From a bacterium (GTDB taxonomy: Bacteria; Patescibacteriota; Microgenomatia; Levybacterales; UBA12049), in contig JAKAEF010000071.1 in assembly GCA_021820025.1 (NCBI GenBank), positions 1 through 5,598 of the forward strand: a stretch of 5,598 nt of DNA, read 5' to 3'. The notes below the pieces were generated by a model that saw nothing but the letters and a program-made list of their open reading frames with translations, did not search any database and was not told where the DNA came from. Both the position numbers and the translations under genes were made by a program. Shown one piece after another: positions 1 through 5,598 of this stretch. Each line of letters starts with the position of its first letter. Position 1 is the first letter of the stretch.

Positions 1-806
1 GTCTAAGAGATTTTCAATTCAAAAAGGAAGTTACAGCCGAAGATGGCATAAAAGGATCAAAACAGAAAAAACACGGCAGGAATGGACAAGATACCATTAT
101 TAAAATTCCAATTGGAACAAGGATAACCGATATTGAAACAAATCAAACATGGGAGGTATACGAAGGAAGTAAGCAATTTTTGATTGCAAAAGGAGGAAAA
201 GGAGGAAGAGGAAATACCGAATTTAAATCATCAACTAACCAAACACCCACCTTTGCAGAAGATGGAATTCCAGGACAAGAGAGAAAACTTCATCTAGAAC
301 TTCTTCTTATTGCAGATATTGGTCTTGTAGGATTGCCAAACGCCGGCAAAAGTAGCTTACTTAAAACACTAACGCGAGCAAATCCGAAAATTGCTGATTA
401 CCCTTTTACAACTCTAGAACCAAATTTAGGTGTAATGGACAATATTGTTTTAGCTGATATTCCTGGACTTATTGAAGGAGCATCTAAAGGAAAAGGACTT
501 GGAATAAAATTTTTAAAACATATAGAAAAAACAAAGTTTTTAGTTCACTGCATAGATAGTTCTCAAGAAGATCTATTGTCTATTTACAACATTGTAAGGA
601 CAGAACTTGAAACATATGCAGAAGACATTAGGAATAAACCAGAAATTATTCTTTTAACAAAAACTGATTTGCTTTCTCAAGATGAGTTGCAACAAAAAAA
701 AGAGCAGTTAAAAGATTTGCAAAGAGAAATTTATACTGTTTCTATTTATCACCCAGAAGAAATAGAACACCTAAAAAAATTACTTCTTAATCTTTTTAGA
801 CAATAA
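1..806 (+). CDS. obg: Obg family GTPase, 5'-truncated by the window edge
   Basis: Obg proteins are GTPases that bind the large ribosomal subunit and act in ribosome assembly and stress control. The frame is already open at the window edge, with the first full codon at base 3; 267 residues are visible and about 55 N-terminal residues lie outside, judged by E. coli ObgE. Window residues 1 to about 100 are the end of the glycine-rich Obg fold, including IPIGT and AKGGKGGRGNTEFKSS. The G domain follows: G1 GLPNAGKSS (110-118), switch I DYPFTT (132-137), G3 DIPG (152-155), G4 TKTD (219-222, T in place of the usual N) and a degenerate G5 TVSI near 245-248. It stops with TAA soon after G5, so there is no Obg C-terminal (OCT) domain. 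The TTG at 180 lies inside the conserved Obg fold and is not the start. Family assignment is very secure. Confidence 0.96.
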   Translation, partial: LRDFQFKKEVTAEDGIKGSKQKKHGRNGQDTIIKIPIGTRITDIETNQTWEVYEGSKQFLIAKGGKGGRGNTEFKSSTNQTPTFAEDGIPGQERKLHLELLLIADIGLVGLPNAGKSSLLKTLTRANPKIADYPFTTLEPNLGVMDNIVLADIPGLIEGASKGKGLGIKFLKHIEKTKFLVHCIDSSQEDLLSIYNIVRTELETYAEDIRNKPEIILLTKTDLLSQDELQQKKEQLKDLQREIYTVSIYHPEEIEHLKKLLLNLFRQ

Positions 807-824
807 TACGTATTCATGTATAAT
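797..824 (+). promoter_or_regulatory. Sigma-70-like promoter for the ABC exporter genes, predicted leaderless
   Basis: A perfect TATAAT lies at 819-824. TAGACA at 797-802 matches five of six bases of the TTGACA -35 consensus, with a 16-base spacer. The -35 box lies in the last codons of obg. With the last T of the -10 box at -7, +1 falls on A831, the first base of an in-frame ATG, so the transcript would have no leader. No Shine-Dalgarno sequence precedes either possible start (816 or 831), which agrees with this. AT-rich DNA yields chance TATAAT boxes, so the combination of -35, spacing and start position is the main support. Confidence 0.6.
805..814. repeat. 10-base perfect palindrome in the promoter spacer
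   Basis: AATACGTATT is its own reverse complement and sits between the -35 and -10 boxes of the predicted exporter promoter, overlapping the last two bases of the obg stop codon. The flanking bases (T804 and C815) do not extend the symmetry. The position would suit a repressor or other regulator site, but one short AT-rich palindrome could be chance. No regulator gene is present in the window. Confidence 0.3.
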
Positions 825-830
825 GAATAT

Positions 831-1766
831 ATGGATGTATTAGAAGTCACAAATCTTACAAAACAATTTAACAATTTTACAGCAGTAGATCATATTAATT
901 TTTCTTTAAAAAGTGGAGAAATTTTAGGTTTTTTAGGACCAAATGGAGCAGGGAAAACGACAACTATTCAAATGTTGCTTGGTATATTAACTCCAACATT
1001 TGGAAATATTGTTTATTTTGGGAAAAATCTTCAGAATTTTAAAAAGGAGATTATGGAAGATGTAAATTTCTCTTCAACGTATATAGAACTCCCTTTAATT
1101 TTAACAGTGGAAGAAAATTTTAATTTTATTGCATATTTATATAATATTCCGAATAGAAAACAACGAATTAAAAAAATTGTTGAATTATTTAAATTAGAAG
1201 AATTATTAAAAAAGCAAATGTCTGCATTATCTGCAGGTCAAAAAACCAGAGTTAGTTTAGCAAAATCTTTTATAAATTTTCCTAAAATTTTATTATTAGA
1301 TGAACCAACTGCTTCTTTAGATCCTGAAACAGCAAAATATATTCGAGAATTTTTACTAGAAGAACAAAAAAATTTTCAAGTTTCTATTATTTTAACTTCT
1401 CATAATATGTCCGAAGTTGAAGAAGTATGTGATAGAGCAATTTTTATAAACAATGGCAAAATCATTGCAAATGATACTCCTGAAAATTTAATAAAAACAA
1501 TAAATATTTGTCATGTAACGTTATTAATAAAGGAAGATGCAAAAAAATTGATATCTTTTTGTACAAAGGAAAAAATATCCTGCATGCAAGATGGAAAATA
1601 TTACACCATTACAATAAAAGAAAACGAATTAGTTTCATTTTTATCTATATTGCATAAGAAAAATATTTCTTTTGTAGAAATAAGCATAGAAAAACCAACG
1701 CTAGAAGATTATTTTTTGCAAAATGTGGGATCAATGCAGAAGAAAACTATGGAGGAAATTTTATGA
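831..1766 (+). CDS. ABC-2 type exporter, ATP-binding subunit
   Basis: This is the cytoplasmic ATPase that should drive the permease encoded directly downstream. Numbered from the ATG at 831 (311 residues): Walker A GPNGAGKTT (36-44), signature LSAGQ (133-137, A for the usual G), Walker B ILLLDEP (153-159, with D157 and E158), D-loop SLD (162-164) and switch His H191. The Q-loop position, in a stretch reading NFSSTYIELP, has S/T and no Gln. Residues from about 225 form a C-terminal tail like those of drug, lipid or polysaccharide exporter ATPases. I prefer 831 over the in-frame ATG at 816 (316 residues) because the product then begins at MDVLEVTNL, as is usual in the family, and because TATAAT lies between the two ATGs. 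The stop overlaps the permease start as ATGA. This gene is notably AT-rich (about 23% GC by hand count over 1081-1380). The substrate cannot be told from sequence. Confidence 0.93.
   Translation: MDVLEVTNLTKQFNNFTAVDHINFSLKSGEILGFLGPNGAGKTTTIQMLLGILTPTFGNIVYFGKNLQNFKKEIMEDVNFSSTYIELPLILTVEENFNFIAYLYNIPNRKQRIKKIVELFKLEELLKKQMSALSAGQKTRVSLAKSFINFPKILLLDEPTASLDPETAKYIREFLLEEQKNFQVSIILTSHNMSEVEEVCDRAIFINNGKIIANDTPENLIKTINICHVTLLIKEDAKKLISFCTKEKISCMQDGKYYTITIKENELVSFLSILHKKNISFVEISIEKPTLEDYFLQNVGSMQKKTMEEIL
1751..1756 (+). promoter_or_regulatory. Shine-Dalgarno sequence of the ABC permease
   Basis: GGAGGA lies inside the end of the ATPase gene, 6 bases before the ATG at 1763. It is a near-ideal match to the anti-SD of 16S rRNA at good spacing. 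It fixes the permease start and shows that this organism does use SD-led initiation for genes inside an operon. Confidence 0.85.
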
Positions 1767-2551
1767 AATGGCATAGAGTTTATGCAATTGTTTTACGACA
1801 TGTTTATTCACTACGGCACAATTTTGATAGAATTGCAGATGTTTTCTATTGGCCTGCAATAGACATTTTTGTATGGGGACTTATGAGTTCTTATTTAAAT
1901 TCCGGTCCTTGGAAAAGTACAAATATTTTAGTCCTCATTGTTTCAAGTTTAATTTTTTGGATTATTGCATGGAGACTTCCTTATGAAACAGCAATTACTC
2001 TTTTAGATGATCTCTGGGCTAGAAATCTAGTTAATATTTTTGTAACTCCATTACAGTTTTCGGAATGGCTTAGTGCAACAACTATTGTATCTGGAATTAA
2101 AGCATTTGCAAGTTTCTTATGGGCAGTTTTATTAGCATTATTATTTTTTAGAGTTAACGTTATGACAAATGGTTTATATGTAGCATTATTTATATTTCTT
2201 TTATATTTAACAGGTTGGACAATCGGCTTTCTAATTACTGCTCTTATTATGCGGTTTGGTCTTAAGGTGCAGGCATTTGCTTGGACACTTGGAGCAATTA
2301 TTATGCCTTTCTCAGCAATTTATTATCCAGTAAATATCTTACCTACTTGGGCACAACAAATAGCTCTTTTTGTCCCGTCCAGTTATGTTTTTGAAAACAT
2401 TAGGCAATTGCAAAAATTTGGAACAGTATCTTTAAATCAATTATTATTTTGCTTTCTAATGAATAGTTTTTATATTATTATTGCTGTTGTTTTATTACAC
2501 AAAAGTTATATAAGAGTATTGAAAAAAGGATTAACAACATTACAAGCATAA
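1763..2551 (+). CDS. ABC-2 type exporter, membrane permease subunit
   Basis: This 262-residue inner-membrane protein is the membrane partner of the preceding ATPase. About six hydrophobic segments are visible, near residues 26-45, 53-71, 106-129, 137-161, 168-190 and 226-246, the usual ABC-2 layout. The loop at about 72-100 (RLPYETAITLLDDLWARN, then FVTPL) matches the conserved cytoplasmic segment of ABC-2 permeases. Residues 183-214 (FSAIYYPVNILPTWAQQIAL, then a P-S-S-Y stretch ending ENIR) match the conserved ABC-2 stretch between the last two helices. The start is set by a strong SD and by the four-base ATGA overlap with the ATPase, which implies translational coupling and equal supply of the subunits. 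The pair could export drugs, lipids or glycans; nothing in the sequence or neighbours decides. No accessory or regulator gene accompanies it. Confidence 0.92.
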   Translation: MKWHRVYAIVLRHVYSLRHNFDRIADVFYWPAIDIFVWGLMSSYLNSGPWKSTNILVLIVSSLIFWIIAWRLPYETAITLLDDLWARNLVNIFVTPLQFSEWLSATTIVSGIKAFASFLWAVLLALLFFRVNVMTNGLYVALFIFLLYLTGWTIGFLITALIMRFGLKVQAFAWTLGAIIMPFSAIYYPVNILPTWAQQIALFVPSSYVFENIRQLQKFGTVSLNQLLFCFLMNSFYIIIAVVLLHKSYIRVLKKGLTTLQA

Positions 2552-2552
2552 T

Positions 2553-2951
2553 ATGCATACTATTTTTATAAATACTCAAAAAAAAGATGAAATAATAGAT
2601 ATTACAGATACAATTGAGGAATTTTTGCAACTAAAAAATAGTATGCAAGGTGCATGTTTGATTTTTGTAAAACATACAACATGCTGTATTACAACTGCAG
2701 ATTTAGATCCAGGTACAGATAGAGATTTTTTAGAATTCTTACGTACAATAACCCCAGATATTCAATTTCGTCACCCTCATGATCCATCTCATGCACCAGA
2801 CCATATTTTAGCTTCTATTATTGGAACATCCATAACTATTCCAATTAAAAATGGAAAATTAGATTTAGGAATATGGCAACGAGTGATTCTTGTAGAACTT
2901 GATGGCCCAAGAAAAAGAGAGTTAACAATAAGTTTGATTAATATCACTTAA
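2553..2951 (+). CDS. yjbQ: YjbQ / UPF0047 family protein
   Basis: This 132-residue protein has the usual length and motifs of the YjbQ family (TIGR00149): HTTCCITTADLDPGTD (41-56), a His cluster (H74, H76, H80, H84), GTSITIPI (91-98), LGIWQR (105-110) and VELDGPRKR (114-122). These His residues and the WQ segment are the family's likely ligand- or metal-binding site. Some members have been reported to have weak thiamine-phosphate synthase activity, but the physiological role is unsettled, and no thiamine gene is seen here. The DLDPGTD segment differs from the E. coli form and looks like a distinct subfamily, so the symbol denotes the family and does not assert orthology. The ATG is one base after the permease stop, with no SD at normal distance (GGA at 2528-2530 is 22 bases away), so translation probably depends on re-initiation from the permease gene. 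No terminator separates it from the exporter genes. Confidence 0.92.
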   Translation: MHTIFINTQKKDEIIDITDTIEEFLQLKNSMQGACLIFVKHTTCCITTADLDPGTDRDFLEFLRTITPDIQFRHPHDPSHAPDHILASIIGTSITIPIKNGKLDLGIWQRVILVELDGPRKRELTISLINIT

Positions 2952-2966
2952 ATAATTAAGGATTTT

Positions 2967-2975
2967 TGTTATATA
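2967..2975 (+). promoter_or_regulatory. Candidate extended -10 promoter for pyk-eno
   Basis: TGTTATATA in the 31-base gap before pyk reads as an extended -10 element (TG, one base, then TATATA at 2970-2975, four of six to consensus). No good -35 is present; TTAAAT at 2948-2953 matches three of six bases at a 16-base spacing. Transcription would begin at about 2982-2983, at the pyk ATG, giving a leaderless or nearly leaderless mRNA. AAGGA at 2958-2962 is 20 bases from the ATG, too far to act as a normal SD. The support is weaker than for the exporter promoter. Confidence 0.4.
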
Positions 2976-2982
2976 CATAGAT

Positions 2983-4422
2983 ATGCAATTAAATTCGACA
3001 AAAAGAACAAAAATATTAGCAACAATTGGACCTGCCTCAAGTACAAAAGAAACTATTATAAAATTAGTACAGAACGGGTTATCTGCAGTACGTATTAATT
3101 TTTCTCATGGAAATCAGGAAGATCATAAGAAACAAGTAACAATTGTTCGAGAGATAGAAAAAGAATTACAAATACCAATTGCAATTATCCAAGATTTGCA
3201 AGGTCCCAAAATTAGGTTGGGAGAACTTTTAAACCCATTATTTCTCATTGAGGGGGAAAAAATAATATTATTTTTTGGAGAAAAACAAACAGATGAAAAA
3301 ATTCCTGTTGCATACAACATTTTTCCATTTATTAAAAAAAACGACCTTATTTATATTAATGACGGACTTGTTAGCTTAAAAGTTATAGATATTACAAAAG
3401 ATTCAGCTATTTGTAAAATTTTATCTGGAGGAAGCATTTCTAGTAACAAAGGCGTTAATTTACCAACTACGCACATTCCACTTGACGGTTTAACAAAAAA
3501 GGACAAAGAAGATCTTCTGTTTGGTCTACAAGAAAATTTAGAATTTGATTACATAGCTGTTTCGTTTGTTCAGTCTGGAGAAGATATAAAAAGTGTGAGA
3601 AAATTTCTTGGCAATAAAAGCTGCAAAATTATTGCAAAAATAGAAACGTCACAAGCAATAAAAAATTTGGAAACTATTATTCATGAATCAGATGCAGTTA
3701 TGATAGCAAGAGGAGATTTGGCAATAGAAATTGGGCAAGAGGAAGTCCCAATTATTCAGCGAAATATTATTTCACTTGCAAGAAAACACAACACTCCTAT
3801 TATTGTTGCCACACAGATGCAGGAATCCATGACAACTAACCTTGAACCAACCCGTGCAGAAGTAAATGATGTTGCAACTGCTGTTCTAGACCAAGTAGAT
3901 TGCGTTATGCTTTCTGGAGAAACAGCAATAGGCAGATATCCAGCAGAAACAGTTTTTATGATGAATAAAATTATAGAAAGAGTAGGTAAATATTTTGAAG
4001 AAAATCAGCAAAAAGAATACTCGCAGATTACAGTTGAGAATAGTCACACTCAGTTGGCAGCAGTTGCAGCAAGTGCATCTATGCTTGCATTTCAGGTAGA
4101 AGCAAAACTTCTTTTTGTCAGAACAGAAACAGGGAAAACTGTTTTTCAACTTGCAGCATATAGACCTACTGTTCCAATTGTAGCGTTAACAAGCGATATC
4201 AAAGTTGTTCGACAATTAGCGTTAGTTTGGGGGATAACATCAATTCTTATAACAGCAGAAACTGATGAAACACTGTATAAAAGTCTTATAAAAGAATTTC
4301 ATGATAGACAAATGTTAAAAAAAGATGATAATATAGTTTTGATAACAGGGACACGTCCTGGTAAAGCTGGACATACAAATATTATTAATGTAACTCGAGT
4401 TGGAGAAGAATCTTTTATATGA
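2983..4422 (+). CDS. pyk: Pyruvate kinase
   Basis: Pyruvate kinase converts phosphoenolpyruvate and ADP to pyruvate and ATP, the last step of glycolysis, in the cytoplasm. At 479 residues it is full length. Seen: N-terminal TKILATIGPASS (9-20), RINFSHG (37-43, with R37, N39 and S41 of the active site), a B domain at about 78-166 ending NKGVNLP, catalytic K219 and metal-binding E221 in IAKIE, metal-binding D245 in ARGDL, ATQMQESM (276-283), PTRAEVNDVA (289-298) and MLSGETA (309-315). The C-terminal domain has TETGKT (381-386), at the loop that binds a sugar-phosphate effector in regulated enzymes, so allostery is possible. The extra C-terminal domain of Bacillus enzymes is absent. QDLQGPKIRL (70-79) carries residues linked to K+-independent enzymes. 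The stop overlaps the enolase start as ATGA. Confidence 0.98.
   Translation: MQLNSTKRTKILATIGPASSTKETIIKLVQNGLSAVRINFSHGNQEDHKKQVTIVREIEKELQIPIAIIQDLQGPKIRLGELLNPLFLIEGEKIILFFGEKQTDEKIPVAYNIFPFIKKNDLIYINDGLVSLKVIDITKDSAICKILSGGSISSNKGVNLPTTHIPLDGLTKKDKEDLLFGLQENLEFDYIAVSFVQSGEDIKSVRKFLGNKSCKIIAKIETSQAIKNLETIIHESDAVMIARGDLAIEIGQEEVPIIQRNIISLARKHNTPIIVATQMQESMTTNLEPTRAEVNDVATAVLDQVDCVMLSGETAIGRYPAETVFMMNKIIERVGKYFEENQQKEYSQITVENSHTQLAAVAASASMLAFQVEAKLLFVRTETGKTVFQLAAYRPTVPIVALTSDIKVVRQLALVWGITSILITAETDETLYKSLIKEFHDRQMLKKDDNIVLITGTRPGKAGHTNIINVTRVGEESFI
4402..4408 (+). promoter_or_regulatory. Shine-Dalgarno sequence of enolase
   Basis: GGAGAAG lies in the last codons of pyk and ends 10 bases before the enolase ATG at 4419. 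The GGAG core is 13 bases away, a little long but usable. With the four-base overlap it supports coupled translation from pyk. Confidence 0.55.
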
Positions 4423-5598
4423 AGATTGCAAAAATAATCGCAAGACAAATCTTAGACTCTAGAGGCAACCCCACAGTTGAAGCAGATGTTATATTAGAAA
4501 ACGGTATATTGGGAAGAGCAGGAGTCCCGTCAGGAGCATCAACAGGCATTCATGAAGCAGTAGAATTACGAGATAATGGATCTTCTTATAACGGCAAAAG
4601 CGTTGAAAAAGCAGTTAAAAATGTCACAACAACTATTGCAGAAGCATTAAATGGTCACGACGCAGAAAAACAGCAAGAGATAGACAAAACACTTATTGAT
4701 TTGGACGGAACACCCAACAAAGCAAAACTTGGTGCAAATGCAATTTTGGCAGTTTCTATTGCATGTGCCAAAGCTTCTGCACAAAATAACAGTACTCCAC
4801 TTTTTGATTATTTTGGTAATTTGGCAGGTACAAAAGGTAAATATATTTTGCCAGTTCCTCAAATGAATATTATTAACGGCGGCAAACATGCAGCAGGGTC
4901 TACAGATATCCAAGAATTTATGATTATGCCAATTGGCGGAAAAAACTTTTGCCATGCACTACAAATGGGGGCAGAGGTATTTCATGCTCTAGGAAAGGTA
5001 TTAGCAAAAAAAGGATATGCAACAACTGTCGGAGACGAAGGAGGATATGCTCCACATGTAAAAGAAGGAAATAAAGAGGCCTTGGAATTAATTTTAGAGG
5101 CTATAGATAAAGCAGGCTATAAAGCAGGGGAAGATATTGTTCTGGCATTAGATGCAGCTGCTTCAAGTTTTTTTGGAAATGGAATATATAACTTAAAAAC
5201 AGAAAACAAAAAACTTACAGAAGATGAATTAATTTCCTGGTATAAACAACTTGTAAGAAAATACCCAATAGCATCGATAGAAGACGGATTAGATGAAAAT
5301 GCTTGGGAAGGATTTGCAAAATTAACCAAACAAATTGGAAATAAAGTGCAAATTGTAGGAGATGATATTTTTGTTACAAATACAGAATTTTTAAAAAAAG
5401 GAATAGAAAATAAAACAGCAAATGCTATACTTATTAAATTAAATCAAATAGGAACGGTTACAGAAACAATAGAAGCAGTTTCTATGGCACAAAAAGCTGG
5501 CTGGAAATCTGTTATTTCTCATAGAAGCGGCGAGACAGAAGATACAACTATTGCACACTTTGCAGTTGGTCTTGCAACCGGACAAATAAAAACAGGAT
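4419..5598 (+). CDS. eno: Enolase, 3'-truncated by the window edge
   Basis: Enolase interconverts 2-phosphoglycerate and phosphoenolpyruvate, supplying the substrate of the upstream pyruvate kinase. 393 residues are visible of the 415-435 usual in the family, and the frame runs off the window after KTG. The start begins MKIAKIIARQILDSRGNPTV, the standard N-terminus. Seen: mobile loop SGASTG (38-43), DIQEFMI (163-169), catalytic E207 in VGDEGGY, metal ligands D245, E288 (SIEDG) and D315 or D316 (VGDDIF), catalytic K340 in LIKLNQIGT, and the substrate loop SHRSGETED (367-375). All catalytic residues are present, so it should be active. Unusual are HAAGSTD (157-163), where most enolases read close to HADNNVD, and AASSFF (247-252), where AASEFY is usual. 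The ATG overlaps the pyk stop by four bases. Both genes likely share one mRNA. Confidence 0.98.
   Translation, partial: MKIAKIIARQILDSRGNPTVEADVILENGILGRAGVPSGASTGIHEAVELRDNGSSYNGKSVEKAVKNVTTTIAEALNGHDAEKQQEIDKTLIDLDGTPNKAKLGANAILAVSIACAKASAQNNSTPLFDYFGNLAGTKGKYILPVPQMNIINGGKHAAGSTDIQEFMIMPIGGKNFCHALQMGAEVFHALGKVLAKKGYATTVGDEGGYAPHVKEGNKEALELILEAIDKAGYKAGEDIVLALDAAASSFFGNGIYNLKTENKKLTEDELISWYKQLVRKYPIASIEDGLDENAWEGFAKLTKQIGNKVQIVGDDIFVTNTEFLKKGIENKTANAILIKLNQIGTVTETIEAVSMAQKAGWKSVISHRSGETEDTTIAHFAVGLATGQIKTG

Noticed and set aside
690..701. Programmed frameshift at an A-run in obg
   Set aside because: The frame continues through conserved length to a normal stop, and A-runs are common in this AT-rich DNA; no overlapping alternative product is seen.
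180..806. An Obg protein starting at the TTG at 180
   Set aside because: The same frame is open from base 3 and encodes the conserved end of the Obg fold upstream of 180; the gene simply starts outside the window.
816..830. ATG at 816 as the start of the ABC ATPase
   Set aside because: No SD precedes it, a perfect TATAAT overlaps its first codons, and the extra MYNEY is not family-like. It stays possible if transcription starts further upstream.
2947..2967. Rho-independent terminator after yjbQ
   Set aside because: CTTAA/TTAAG forms only a five-pair stem with one G-C pair, and two bases separate it from a five-T run; too weak to call. If real, it would end the exporter-yjbQ transcript.
3123..3320. 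Minus-strand reading frame opposite pyk
   Set aside because: It is antisense to conserved pyruvate kinase codons, has no recognisable domain, and is a shadow of the real gene.
3886..4149. Minus-strand Cys- and Phe-rich reading frame opposite pyk
   Set aside because: The composition follows from complementing Ala/Glu/Lys-rich coding sequence; no family features.
1764..4422. UGA recoded as glycine (Gracilibacteria-type code)
   Set aside because: TGA ends both the ATPase and pyruvate kinase at their expected lengths in ATGA overlaps, and no TGA occurs inside any conserved frame.
4647..4955. Minus-strand Cys-rich reading frame opposite eno
   Set aside because: It is a shadow of enolase; apparent Cys clusters arise from complementing GCA codons and do not form a metal-binding pattern.
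5117..5329. Minus-strand reading frame opposite eno
   Set aside because: It lies opposite the enolase metal-ligand region, which is conserved as enolase; no independent support.

Overview
The window is a gene-dense, AT-rich bacterial segment with every gene on the + strand and almost no intergenic space. In order it carries the 3' part of an Obg-type GTPase gene (5' end outside the window), a two-gene ABC-2 type exporter (ATPase then permease), a YjbQ/UPF0047 family gene, pyruvate kinase, and the 5' part of enolase (3' end outside the window). I see no tRNA, rRNA, CRISPR array, insertion sequence or phage gene. The only gaps are 24 bases (807-830, before the exporter) and 31 bases (2952-2982, before pyk), and both hold promoter-like sequence.

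Organism: the tight packing, 1- or 4-base junctions, an Obg that ends at its G domain, and the variant motifs in enolase (HAAGSTD) and YjbQ (TTADLDPGTD) fit a small-genome bacterium, most plausibly of the Candidate Phyla Radiation (Patescibacteria). This is inference from family memory, not a phylogeny. TGA acts as a stop at 1764-1766 and 4420-4422, where the next gene overlaps it as ATGA, so the recoded-UGA lineages (Gracilibacteria/Absconditabacteria) are unlikely.

Function: pyruvate kinase and enolase catalyse consecutive last steps of glycolysis and overlap by four bases, so they are probably translated together. The ABC ATPase and permease also overlap by four bases and should form one exporter of unknown substrate. 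Obg (ribosome assembly/GTP sensing) and YjbQ (role uncertain) have no evident functional link to their neighbours.

The most interesting signal is in initiation. The two genes preceded by real gaps have -10-like boxes placed so that transcription would begin at or within a base of the start codon, with no Shine-Dalgarno sequence at the usual distance. Two genes inside transcription units (permease, enolase) do have Shine-Dalgarno sequences. This suggests leaderless operon heads and SD-led internal genes. Pyruvate kinase also carries the residue set associated with K+-independent enzymes. I found no convincing wholly new system; the region is mainly housekeeping genes plus an exporter.
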